64,000 bases of DNA from Nematostella vectensis (taxonomy: Eukaryota > Cnidaria > Anthozoa > Actiniaria > Edwardsiidae). The stretch's first letter is position 1; every line of letters starts with the position of its first letter. The position numbers and the translations under genes were made by a program. The stretch lies in assembly GCF_932526225.1 (NCBI RefSeq), contig NC_064042.1, positions 16,858,751 through 16,922,750 of the forward strand, in the 5' to 3' direction. Positions 18,559 to 30,189 of the stretch are shown in pieces. The notes under the pieces are model-generated. The model searched no databases and had not been told where the DNA came from. It saw only the letters and a program-made list of their open reading frames with translations.

Positions 18559-19880
18559 TAACATGAGAAATGTGTCTTCTCTATGCGTGTTTGTGGTGTT
18601 TTCGTCAAACCGGTCATAGAGTCATTCGTTTTCAAAAGAAAAAAAATATGCCCCGTCTGAGGATCGAACTCACAACATTCAGATTTCTACATTCGATTAT
18701 GATACTGACGCGCTGCCTACTGCGCTAACGAGGCCAACATGAGAAAAGTGTCTTCTCTATGCGTGTTTGTTGTGTTTTTTGTCAAACCGCTCATAGAGTC
18801 ATTCGTTTTCAAAAGAAAAAAAATGTGCCCCTTGTGAGGATCGAACTCACGACCTTCAGATTTCTAGATTTGATTATGAGACTGACGCGCTGCCTACTGC
18901 GCTAACGAGGCCAACATGAGAAATGCGTCTTTTCTATGCGTGTTTGTGGTGTTTTCGTCAAACCGCTCATAGAGTCATTTGTTTTCAAAAGAGAAAAATA
19001 TGCCCCGCGTGAGGATCGAACTCATGACCTTCAGATTTCTACATTCGATTATGAGACTGACGCGCTGCCTACTGCGCTAACGAGGCCAACATGAGAAAAG
19101 TGTATTCTCTATGCGTGTTTGTGGTGTTTTTTTGTCAAACCGGTCATAGAGTCAATCGTTTTCAAAAGAATAAAATATGCCCCGTGTGAGGATCGAACTC
19201 ACGACCTTCAGATTTCTACATTTGATTATGAGACTGACACGCTGCCTACTGCGCTAGCGAGGCCAACCTGAGAAATGTGTCTTCTCTATACGTGTTTGTG
19301 GTGTTTTCGTCAAACCGGTCATAGAGTCATTCGTTTTCAAAAGAAAAAAAATATGCCCCGTGTGAGGATCGAACTCACGACCTTCAGATTTCTAGATTTG
19401 AGTATGAGACTGACGCGCTACCTACTGCGCTAACGAGGCCAACATGAGAAAAGTATCTTCTCTATGCGTGTTTGTTGTGTTTTTTGTTTAACCGCTCATA
19501 GAGTCATTCGTTTTCAAAAGAAAAAAAAATGTGCCCCGTGTGAGGATCGAACTCACGACCTTCAGATTTCTAGATTTGATTATGATACTGACGCGCTTCC
19601 TACTGCGCTAACAAGGCCAACATAAGAAATGTGTCTTCTCTATGCGTGTTTGTGGTGTTTTCGTCAAACCGGTCATAGAGTCATTCGTTTTCAAAAGAAA
19701 AAATATGCCCCGTTTGAGGATCGAACTCACGACATTCAGATTTCTACATTCGATTCTGATATTGACGCGCCGCCTACTGCGCTAACGAGGCCAACCTGAA
19801 AAATGTGTCTTCTCTATGCGTGTTTGTGGTGTTTTCGTCAAACCGGTCATAGAGTCATTCGTTTTCAAAAGAATAAAATA

Positions 19881-19966
19881 TGCCCCGTGTGAGGATCGAA
19901 CTCACGACCTTCAGATTTCTACATTTGATTATGAGACTGACGCGCTGCCTACTGCGCTAACGAGGC
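19881..19966 (-). tRNA. tRNA-Met(CAT), consensus
   Basis: Exons and intron match the reference; counterpart of the copy at 14783. Confidence 0.92.
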
Positions 19967-21111
19967 TAACATGAGAAATGTGTCTTCTCTATGCGTGTTT
20001 GTGGTGTTTTCGTCAAACCGGTCATAGAGTCATTCGTTTTCAAAAGAAAAAAATATGCCCCGTTTAAGGATCGAACTCACGACATTCAGATTTCTACATT
20101 CGATTGTGATACTGACGCGCTGCCTACTGCGCTAACGAGGCCAACATGAGAAAAGTGTCTTCTCTATGCGTGTTTGTTGTGTTTTTTGTCAAACCGCTCA
20201 TAGAGTCATTCGTTTTCAAAAGAAAAAAAATTGTGCCCCGTGTGAGGATCGAACTCACGACCTTCAGATTTCTAGATTTGATTATGAGACTGACGCGCTG
20301 CCTATTGCGCTAACGACGCCTACATGGGAAATGTGCCTTTTCTATTCGTGTTTGTGGTGTTTTCGTCAAACCGGTCATAGAGTCTTTCGTTTTCAAAAGA
20401 AAAAATATGCCCCGTCTGAGGATTGAGCTCACGACCTTAAGATTTCTACATTTGATTATGAGACTGACGCGCTGCCTACTGCGCTAACGAGGCCAACCTG
20501 AGAAATGTGTCTTCTCTATACGTGTTTGTGGTGTTTTTGTCAAACCGGTCATAGAGTCATTCGTTTTCAAAAGAAAAAAAATATTCCCCGTGTGAGGATC
20601 GAACTCACGACCTTCAGATTTCTAGATTTGAGTATGAGACTGACGCGCTACCTACTGCGCTAACGAGGCCAACATGAGAAAAGTGTCTTCTCTATGCGTG
20701 TTTGTTGTGTTTTTTGTCAAACCGCTCATAGAGTCATTCGTTTTCAATAGAAAAAAAAATGTGCCCCGTGTGAGGATCGAACTCACGACCTTCAGATTTC
20801 TAGATTTGATTATGATACTGACGCGCTTCCTACTGCGCTAACAAGGCCAACATAAGAAATGTGTCTTCTCTATGCGTGTTTGTGGTGTTTTCGTCAAACC
20901 GGTCATAGAGTCATTCGTTTTCAAAAGAAAAAATATGCCCCGTTTGAGGATCGAACTCACGACATTCAGATTTCTACATTCGATTCTGATATTGACGCGC
21001 CGCCTACTGCGCTAACGAGGCCAACCTGAAAAATGTGTCTTCTCTATGCGTGTTTGTGGTGTTTTCGTCAAAACGGTCATAGAGTCATTCGTTTTCAAAA
21101 GAAAAGAAATA

Positions 21112-21197
21112 TGCCCCGTGTGAGGATCGAACTCACGACCTTCAGATTTCTACATTTGATTATGAGACTGACGCGCTGCCTACTGCGCTAACGAGGC
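21112..21197 (-). tRNA. tRNA-Met(CAT), consensus
   Basis: Exons and intron match the reference; counterpart of the copy at 16014. Confidence 0.93.
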
Positions 21198-22342
21198 TAA
21201 CATGAGAAATGTGTCTTCTCTATGCGTGTTTATGGTGTTTTCGTCAAACCGGTCATAGAGTCATTCGTTTTCAAAAGAAAAAAATATGCCCCGTCTAAGG
21301 ATCGAACTCACGACATTCAGATTTCTACATTCGATTGTGATACTGACGCGCTGCCTACTGCGCTAACGAGGCCAACATGAGAAAAGTGTCTTCTCTATGC
21401 GTGTTTGTTGTGTTTTTTGTCAAACCGCTCATAGAGTCATTCGTTTTCAAAAGAAAAAAAATTGTGCCCCGTGTGAGGATCGAACTCACGACCTTCAGAT
21501 TTCTAGATTTGATTATGAGACTGACGCGCTGCCTATTGCGCTAACGACGCCTACATGGGAAATGTGCCTTTTCTATTCGTGTTTGTGGTGTTTTCGTCAA
21601 ACCGGTCATAGAGTCTTTCGTTTTCAAAAGAAAAAATATGCCCCGTCTGAGGATTGAGCTCACGACCTTAAGATTTCTACATTTGATTATGAGACTGACG
21701 CGCTGCCTACTGCGCTAACGAGGCCAACCTGAGAAATGTGTCTTCTCTATACGTGTTTGTGGTGTTTTTGTCAAACCGGTCATAGAGTCATTCGTTTTCA
21801 AAAGAAAAAAAATATTCCCCGTGTGAGGATCGAACTCACGACCTTCAGATTTCTAGATTTGAGTATGAGAATGACGCGCTACCTACTGCGCTAACGAGGC
21901 CAACATGAGAAAAGTGTCTTCTCTATGCGTGTTTGTTGTGTTTTTTGTCAAACCGCTCATAGAGTCATTCGTTTTCAAAAGAAAAAAAAATGTGCCCCGT
22001 GTGAGGATCGAACTCACGACCTTCAGATTTCTAGATTTGATTATGATACCGACGCGCTTCCTACTGCGCTAACAAGGCCAACATAAGAAATGTGTCTTCT
22101 CTATGCGTATTTGTGGTGTTTTCCTCAAACCGGTCATAGAGTCATTCGTTTTCAAAAGAAAAAATATGCCCCGTTTGAGGATCGAACTCACGACATTCAG
22201 ATTTCTACATTCGATTCTGATATTGACGCGCCGCCTACTGCGCTAACGAGGCCAACCAGAAAAATGTGTCTTCTCTATGCGTGTTTGTGGTGTTTTCGTC
22301 AAACCGGTCATAGAGTCATTCGTTTTCAAAAGAAAAGAAATA

Positions 22343-22428
22343 TGCCCCGTGTGAGGATCGAACTCACGACCTTCAGATTTCTACATTTGATTATGAGACT
22401 GACGCGCTGCCTACTGCGCTAACGAGGC
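22343..22428 (-). tRNA. tRNA-Met(CAT), consensus
   Basis: Exons and intron match the reference; counterpart of the copy at 17245. Confidence 0.93.
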
Positions 22429-22867
22429 TAACATGAGAAATGTGTCTTCTCTATGTGTGTTTGTGGTGTTTTCGTCAAACCGGTCATAGAGTCATTCGTT
22501 TTCAAAAGAAAAAAATATGCCCCGTCTAAGGATCGAACTCACGACATTCAGATTTCTACATTCGATTGTGATACTGACGCGCTGCCTACTGCGCTAACGA
22601 GGCCAACATGAGAAAAGTGTCTTCTCTATGCGTGTTTGTTGTGTTTTTTGTCAAACCGCTCATAGAGTCATTCGTTTTCAAAAGAAAAAAATTGTGCCCC
22701 GTGTGAGGATCGAACTCACGACCTTCAGATTTCTAAATCAGATTATGAGACTGACGAGCTGCCTATTGCGCTAACGACGCATACATGGGAAATGTGTCTT
22801 TTCTATGCGTGTTTGTGGTGTTTTCGTCAAACCGGTCATAGAGTCATTCGTTTTCAAAGGAAAAATA

Positions 22868-22953
22868 TGCCCCGTGTGAGGATCGAACTCATGACATTCA
22901 GATTTCTACATTCGATTATTATACTGACTCGCCGCCTACTGCGCTAACGAGCC
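22868..22953 (-). tRNA. tRNA-Met-like with anticodon AAT
   Basis: The loop reads ATAATAA, an isoleucine-type AAT anticodon. It also has G49A, G45T, C32A, A21G and C24- or C25-side changes from GACTCGCC, so it is degenerate. Its copy at 27913 carries the same changes. Confidence 0.65.
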
Positions 22954-23998
22954 CAACATGAGAAATGTGTCTTCTCTATGTGTATTTGTGGTGTTTTTGT
23001 CAAACCGGTCATAGAGTCATTCGTTTTCAAAAGAAAAAAATATGCCTCGTGTGAGGATCGAACTCAAGACCTTCAGATTTTTAAATCAGATTATGAGACT
23101 GACGCGCTGCCTACTGCGCTAACGAGGCCAAAATGAGAAAAGTGACTTCTCTATGCGTTTTTGTGGTGTGTTTTTGTCAAACCGGTCATAGAGTCATTCG
23201 TTTTCAAAAGAATAAAATATGCCCCGTGTGAGGATCGAACTCACGACCTTCCGATTTCTACATTTGATTATGAGACTGACGCGCTGCATACTGCGCTAAC
23301 GAGGCCAACATGAGAAATGTTTCTTCTCTATGCGTATTTGTGGTGTTTTCGTCAAATCGGTCATAGAGTCATTCGTTTTCAAAAGAAAAAATATGCCCCG
23401 TGTGAGGATCGAACTCACGACATTCAGATTTCTACATTCGATTATGATATTGACGCGCCGCCTACTGCGCTAATGAGGCAACATGAGAAATGTGTCTTCT
23501 CTATGCGTGTTTGTGGTGTTTTCGTCAAACCGGTCATAGAGTCATTCGTTTTCAAAAGAATAAGATATGCCCCGTGTGAGGATCGAACTCACGACCTTCC
23601 GATTTCTACATTTGATTATGAGACTGTCGCGCTGCCTACTGCGCTAACAAGGCCAACATGAGAAATGTGTCTTTTCTATGCGTGTTTGTGGTGTTTTCGT
23701 CAAACCGGTCATAGAATCTTTCGTTTACAAAAGAAAAAAAATATGCCTCGTGTGAGGATCGAACTCACGACCTTTAGATTTCTAAATCAGATTATAAGAC
23801 TGACGCGCTGCCTACTGCGCTGACTAGGACTACATGGGAAATGTGTCTTCTTTCTGCGTGTTTGTGGTGTTTTCGTCAAACCGGTCATACAGTCATTCGT
23901 TTAAAAAAAATATGCCACGTGTGAGGATCGAACTCACGACCTTCAGATTTCTAAATCAGATTATGAGACCGACGCGCTGCCTACTGCGTTAACGAGGC

Positions 23999-24057
23999 CA
24001 ACATGAGAAATGTGTCTTCTCTATGCGTGTTTCTTGCGTTTTCAAAAGAAAAAAATA
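23999..24057. other. Shortened spacer, 59 bp
   Basis: The plus strand goes from GCGTGTTTCTTG directly to CGTTTTCAAAAG, so the central part of the spacer is missing. The terminator tract is retained. Confidence 0.8.
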
Positions 24058-24138
24058 TGCCCCGTGTGAGGATCGAACTCACGACCTTGAGATTTCTAGA
24101 TTATGAGATTGACGCGCTGCCTACTGCGCTAACGAGGC
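24058..24138 (-). tRNA. tRNA-Met(CAT) with shortened 8-nt intron
   Basis: A 5-bp deletion in the intron leaves 8 nt (ATCTAGAA), so the gene is 81 nt. The G at position -3 that pairs with C32 is kept. T41 and T31-side bases also differ (plus CTTGAG and GAGATTGAC). Its left spacer (23999-24057) is also short because of a deletion of about 32 bp. Confidence 0.75.
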
Positions 24139-26156
24139 TAACATGAGAAATGTGTCTTCTCTATGCGTGTTTGTGGTGTTTTCGTCAAACCGGTCATAGA
24201 GTCATTCGTTTTAAAAAGAAAAAAATATGCCCCGTCTGAGGATTGAACTCACGACATTCAGATTTCTACATTCGATTATGATACTGACGCGCTGCCTACT
24301 GCGCTAACGAGGCCAACATGAGAAAAGTGTCTTCTCTATGCGTGTTAAATGTGTTTTTTGTCAAACCGCTCATAGAGCCATTCGTTTTCAAAAGAAAAAA
24401 TATGCCCCGTGTGATGATCGAACTCACTACCTTCAGATTTCTAGATTTGATTATGAGACTGACGCGCTGCCTACTGCGCTAACGAGGCCAACATGAGAAA
24501 AGTCTCTTCTCTATGCGTGTTTGTTGTGTTTTTTGTCAAACCGCTGAAAGAGTCATTCGTTTTCAAAAGAAAAAAATGTACCCCGTGTGAGGATCGAACT
24601 CACGACCTTCAGATTTCTAGATTTCATTATGAGACTGACGCGCTGCCTATTGCGCTAACGACGAATACATGGGAAATGTGCCTTTTCTATGCGTGTTTGT
24701 GGTGTTTTCGTCAAACCGTTCATAGAGTCTTTCGTTTTCAAAAGAAAAAAATATGACCCGTGTGAGGATCGATCTCACGACCTTCAGATTTGTACATTTG
24801 ATTATGAGACTGACGCGCTGCCTACTGCGCTAACGAGGCCAACCTGAAAAATGTGTCTTCTCTATGCGTGTTTGTGGTGTTTTCGTCAAACCGGTTATAG
24901 AGTCATTCGTTTTCAAAAGAAAAAAAAATATGCCCTGTGTGAGGATCGAAATCACGACCTTCATATTTCAAAATCAGATTATGAGACTGACGCGCTGCCT
25001 ATTGCGCTAACGACGCCTACATGGAAAATGTGTCTTCTCTATGTGTGTTTGTGGTGTTTTTGTCAAACCGGTCATAGAGTCATTCGTTTTCAAAAGAAAA
25101 AATATGCCCCGTGTGAGGATCGAACTCACGACATTCAGATTTCTACATTCGATTATGATATTGACGCGCCGCCTACTGCGCTAATGAGGCCAACATGAGA
25201 AATGTGTCTTCTCTATGTGTGTTTGTGGTGTTTTTTGTCAAACCGCTCATAGAGCCATTCGTTTTCAAAAGAAAAAATATGCCCCGTGTGATGATCGAAC
25301 TCACTACCTTCAGATTTCTAGATTTGATTATGAGACTGACGCGCTGCCTACTGCGCTAACAAGGCCAACATAAGAAATGTGTCTTCTCTATGCGTGTTTG
25401 TGGTGTTTTCGTCAAACCGGTCATAGAGTCATTCGTTTTCAAAAGAAAAAATATGCCCCGTTTGAGGATCGAACTCACGACATTCAGATTTCTACATTCG
25501 ATTCTGATATTGACGCGCCGCCTACTGCGCTAACGAGGCCAAGCTGAAAAATGTGTCTTCTCTATGCGTGTTTGTGGTGTTTTCGTCAAACCGGTCATAG
25601 AGTCATTCGTTTTCAAAAGAATAAAATATTCCCCGTGTGAGGATCGAACTCACGACCTTCAGATTTCTAGATTTGAGTATGAGACTGACGCGCTACCTAC
25701 TGCGCTAACGAGGCCAACATGAGAAAAGTGTCTTCTCTATGCGTGTTTGTTGTGTTTTTTGTCAAACCGCTCATAGAGTCATTCGTTTTCAATAGAAAAA
25801 AAAATGTGCCCCGTGTGAGGATCGAACTCACGACCTTCAGATTTCTAGATTTGATTATGATACTGACGCGCTTCCTACTGCGCTAACAAGGCCAACATAA
25901 GAAATGTGTCTTCTCTATGCGTGTTTGTGGTGTTTTCGTCAAACCGGTCATAGAGTCATTCGTTTTCAAAAGAAAAAATATGCCCCGTTTGAGGATCGAA
26001 CTCACGACATTCAGATTTCTACATTCGATTCTGATATTGACGCGCCGCCTACTGCGCTAACGAGGCCAACCTGAAAAATGTGTCTTCTCTATGCGTGTTT
26101 GTGGTGTTTTCGTCAAACCGGTCATAGAGTCATTCGTTTTCAAAAGAAAAGAAATA

Positions 26157-26242
26157 TGCCCCGTGTGAGGATCGAACTCACGACCTTCAGATTTCTACAT
26201 TTGATTATGAGACTGACGCGCTGCCTACTGCGCTAACGAGGC
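26157..26242 (-). tRNA. tRNA-Met(CAT), consensus
   Basis: Exons and intron match the reference. Confidence 0.93.
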
Positions 26243-26509
26243 TAACATGAGAAATGTGTCTTCTCTATGCGTGTTTGTGGTGTTTTCGTCAAACCGGTCA
26301 TAGAGTCATTCGTTTTCAAAAGAAAAAAATATGCCCCGTCTAAGGATCGAACTCACGACATTCAGATTTCTACATTCGATTGTGATACTGACGCGCTGCC
26401 TACTGCGCTAACGAGGCCAACATGAGAAAAGTGTCTTTTCTATGCGTGTTTGTTGTGTTTTTTGTCAAACCGCTCATAGAGTCATTCGTTTTCAAAAGAA
26501 AAAAAATTG

Positions 26510-28611
26510 TGCCCCGTGTGAGGATCGAACTCACGACCTTCAGATTTCTAGATTTGATTATGAGACTGACGCGCTGCCTATTGCGCTAACGACGCCTACA
26601 TGGGAAATGTGCCTTTTCTATTCGTGTTTGTGGTGTTTTCGTCAAACCGGTCATAGAGTCTTTCGTTTTCAAAAGAAAAAATATGCCCCGTCTGAGGATT
26701 GAGCTCACGACCTTAAGATTTCTACATTTGATTATGAGACTGACGCGCTGCCTACTGCGCTAACGAGGCCAACCTGAGAAATGTGTCTTCTCTATACGTG
26801 TTTGTGGTGTTTTTGTCAAACCGGTCATAGAGTCATTCGTTTTCAAAAGAAAAAAAATATTCCCCGTGTGAGGATCGAACTCACGACCTTCAGATTTCTA
26901 GATTTGAGTATGAGACTGACGCGCTACCTACTGCGCTAACGAGGCCAACATGAGAAAAGTGTCTTCTCTATGCGTGTTTGTTGTGTTTTTTGTCAAACCG
27001 CTCATAGAGTCATTCGTTTTCAAAAGAAAAAAAAATGTGCCCCGTGTGAGGATCGAACTCACGACCTTCAGATTTCTAGATTTGATTATGATACCGACGC
27101 GCTTCCTACTGCGCTAACAAGGCCAACATAAGAAATGTGTCTTCTCTATGCGTGTTTGTGGTGTTTTCCTCAAACCGGTCATAGAGTCATTCGTTTTCAA
27201 AAGAAAAAATATGCCCCGTTTGAGGATCGAACTCACGACATTCAGATTTCTACATTCGATTCTGATATTGACGCGCCGCCTACTGCGCTAACGAGGCCAA
27301 CCAGAAAAATGTGTCTTCTCTATGCGTGTTTGTGGTGTTTTCGTCAAACCGGTCATAGAGTCATTCGTTTTCAAAAGAAAAGAAATATGCCCCGTGTGAG
27401 GATCGAACTCACGACCTTCAGATTTCTACATTTGATTATGAGACTGACGCGCTGCCTACTGCGCTAACGAGGCTAACATGAGAAATGTGTCTTCTCTATG
27501 TGTGTTTGTGGTGTTTTCGTCAAACCGGTCATAGAGTCATTCGTTTTCAAAAGAAAAAAATATGCCCCGTCTAAGGATCGAACTCACGACATTCAGATTT
27601 CTACATTCGATTGTGATACTGACGCGCTGCCTACTGCGCTAACGAGGCCAACATGAGAAAAGTGTCTTCTCTATGCGTGTTTGTTGTGTTTTTTGTCAAA
27701 CCGCTCATAGAGTCATTCGTTTTCAAAAGAAAAAAATTGTGCCCCGTGTGAGGATCGAACTCACGACCTTCAGATTTCTAAATCAGATTATGAGACTGAC
27801 GAGCTGCCTATTGCGCTAACGACGCATACATGGGAAATGTGTCTTTTCTATGCGTGTTTGTAGTGTTTTCGTCAAACCGGTCATAGAGTCATTCGTTTTC
27901 AAAGGAAAAATATGCCCCGTGTGAGGATCGAACTCATGACATTCAGATTTCTACATTCGATTATTATACTGACTCGCCGCCTACTGCGCTAACGAGCCCA
28001 ACATGAGAAATGTGTCTTCTCTATGTGTATTTGTGGTGTTTTTGTCAAACCGGTCATAGAGTCATTCGTTTTCAAAAGAAAAAAATATGCCTCGTGTGAG
28101 GATCGAACTCAAGACCTTCAGATTTTTAAATCAGATTATGAGACTGACGCGCTGCCTACTGCGCTAACGAGGCCAAAATGAGAAAAGTGACTTCTCTATG
28201 CGTTTTTGTGGTGTTTTTTTGTCAAACCGGTCATAGAGTCATTCGTTTTCAAAAGAATAAAATATGCCCCGTATGAGGATCGAACTCACGACCTTCCGAT
28301 TTCTACATTTGATTATGAGACTGACGCGCTGCATACTGCGCTAACGAGGCCAACATGAGAAATGTTTCTTCTCTATGCGTATTTGTGGTGTTTTCGTCAA
28401 ATCGGTCATAGAGTCATTCGTTTTCAAAAGAAAAAATATGCCCTGTGTGAGGATCGAACTCACGACATTCAGATTTCTACATTCGATTATGATATTGACG
28501 CGCCGCCTACTGCGCTAATGAGGCAACATGAGAAATGTGTCTTTTCTATGCGTGTTTGTGGTGTTTTCGTCAAACCGGTCATAGAGTCATTCGTTTTCAA
28601 AAGAAAAAATA
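26510..28611 (-). repeat. Higher-order repeat of 5045 bp, partial copy 2
   Basis: Matches 21465 onward at an offset of 5045 bp. tRNA bodies start at 26510, 26684, 26860, 27038, 27212 (CAG), 27388, 27563 (CAC), 27740, 27913 (AAT), 28088, 28265 and 28439. At 28612 it jumps to the equivalent of 24403, so about five units (23568-24402) are missing from this copy. Confidence 0.86.
27388..27473 (-). tRNA. tRNA-Met(CAT), consensus
   Basis: Exons and intron match the reference; counterpart of the copy at 22343. Confidence 0.93.
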
Positions 28612-28787
28612 TGCCCCGTGTGATGATCGAACTCACTACCTTCAGATTTCTAGATTTGATTATGAGACTGACGCGCTGCCTACTGCGCTAACGAGGCCAA
28701 CATGAGAAAAGTCTCTTCTCTATGCGTGTTTGTTGTGTTTTTTGTCAAACCGCTGAAAGAGTCATTCGTTTTCAAAAGAAAAAAATG

Positions 28788-28873
28788 TACCCCGTGTGAG
28801 GATCGAACTCACGACTTTCAGATTTCTAGATTTCATTATGAGACTGACGCGCTGCCTATTGCGCTAACGACGC
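28788..28873 (-). tRNA. tRNA-Met(CAT), class C72T with C3G
   Basis: C72T makes the first acceptor pair a G-T wobble and C3G breaks the third pair. Plus-strand GTACCCC marks the class, also at 24579, 30015, 31421, 33002 and 34405. Confidence 0.72.
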
Positions 28874-28962
28874 CTACATGGGAAATGTGCCTTTTCTATG
28901 CGTGTTTGTGGTGTTTTCGTCAAACCGTTCATAGAGTCTTTCGTTTTCAAAAGAAAAAAATA

Positions 28963-29048
28963 TGACCCGTGTGAGGATCGATCTCACGACCTTCAGATTT
29001 GTACATTTGATTATGAGACTGACGCGCTGCCTACTGCGCTAACGAGGC
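28963..29048 (-). tRNA. tRNA-Met(CAT), class G71T/T54A, intron without C32 pair
   Basis: G71T breaks an acceptor pair and T54A alters the B box. The intron reads ATCAAATGTACAA, so the base that should pair with C32 is C, not G. Also at 24754, 31596 and 33177. Confidence 0.7.
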
Positions 29049-30189
29049 CAACCTGAAAAATGTGTATTCTCTATGCGTGTTTGTGGTGTTTTCGTCAAAC
29101 CGGTTATAGAGTCATTCGTTTTCAAAAGAAAAAAAATATGCCCTGTGTGAGGATCGAAATCACGACCTTCATATTTCTAAATCAGATTATGAGACTGACG
29201 CGCTGCCTATTGCGCTAACGACGCCTACATGGAAAATGTGTCTTCTCTATGTGTGTTTGTGGTGTTTTTGTCAAACCGGTCATAGAGTCATTCGTTTTCA
29301 AAAGAAAAATATGCCCCGTGTGAGGATCGAACTCACGACATTCAGATTTCTACATTCGATTATGATATTGACGCGCCGCCTACTGCGCTAACGAGGCCAA
29401 CATGAGAAAAGTCTCTTCTCTATGCGTGTTTGTTGTGTTTTTTGTCAAACCGGTCATAGAGTCATTCGTTTTCAAAAGAAAAAAATATGCCCTGTGTGAG
29501 GATCGAACTCACGACCTTCATATTTCTAAATCAGATTATGAGGCTGACGCGCTGCCTACTGCGCTAACGAGGCTAACATGAGAAATGTGTCTTCTCTATG
29601 CGTGTTTGTGGTGTTTTCGTCAAACCGGTCATAGAGTCATTCGTTTTCAAAAGAAAAAAATATGCCCCGTCTGAGGATTGAACTCACGACATTCAGATTT
29701 CTACATTCGATTATGATACTGACGCGCTGCCTACTGCGCTAACGAGGCCAACATGAGAAAAGTGTCTTCTCTATGCGTGTTAGTTGTGTTTTTTGTCAAA
29801 CCGCTCGTAGAGCCATTCGTTTTCAAAAGAAAAAATATGCCCCGTGTGATGATCGAACTCACTACCTTCAGATTTCTAGATTTGATTATGAGACTGACGC
29901 GCTGCCTACTGCGCTAACGAGGCCAACATGAGAAAAGTCTCTTCTCTATGCGTGTTTGTTGTGTTTTTTGTCAAACCGCTGAAAGAGTCATTCGTTTTCA
30001 AAAGAAAAAAAATGTACCCCGTGTGAGGATCGAACTCACGACCTTCAGATTTCTAGATTTCATTATGAGACTGACGCGCTGCCTATTGCGCTAACGACGC
30101 CTACATGGGAAATGTGCCTTTTCTATGCGTGTTTGTGGTGTTTTGTCAAACCGGTCATAGAGTCATTCGTTTTCAAAAGAAAAAAAATA

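Larger units (their letters stand above)
17598..22694 (-). repeat. Higher-order repeat, 29 units, 5097 bp, copy 2
   Basis: Copy of 12500-17597 at an offset of 5097 to 5098 bp across all 29 units. tRNA bodies start at 17598, 17772, 17947 (87 nt), 18123, 18297, 18473, 18649, 18826, 19001, 19178, 19354, 19532, 19706 (CAG), 19881, 20056 (CAC); 20234, 20408, 20584, 20762, 20936 (CAG), 21112, 21287 (CAC); 21465, 21639, 21815, 21993, 22167 (CAG), 22343 and 22518 (CAC). Differences between the copies are scattered single bases, so the duplication is recent. Confidence 0.92.
21465..26509 (-). repeat. Higher-order repeat, 29 units, 5045 bp, copy 1
   Basis: It overlaps the end of the previous repeat. 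From 22695 the tRNA bodies start at 22695, 22868 (AAT), 23043, 23220, 23394, 23568, 23744 (TAT), 23913, 24058 (81 nt), 24228, 24403, 24579, 24754, 24931, 25105, 25280, 25454 (CAG), 25629, 25807, 25981 (CAG), 26157 and 26332 (CAC). The stretch 22695-25280 holds the most diverged units of the window, with many private base changes and two short spacers. Confidence 0.86.
28612..30189 (-). repeat. Nine-unit stretch repeated at about 33-34.6 kb
   Basis: tRNA bodies start at 28612, 28788, 28963, 29139, 29312, 29488, 29663, 29838 and 30015. Units 29488-30190 recur at 33878-34580 with an offset of 4390 bp. Recurrent features are C61A inside the B box (28612, 29838), C72T at 28788 and 30015, and T54A with G71T at 28963. 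Confidence 0.82.
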
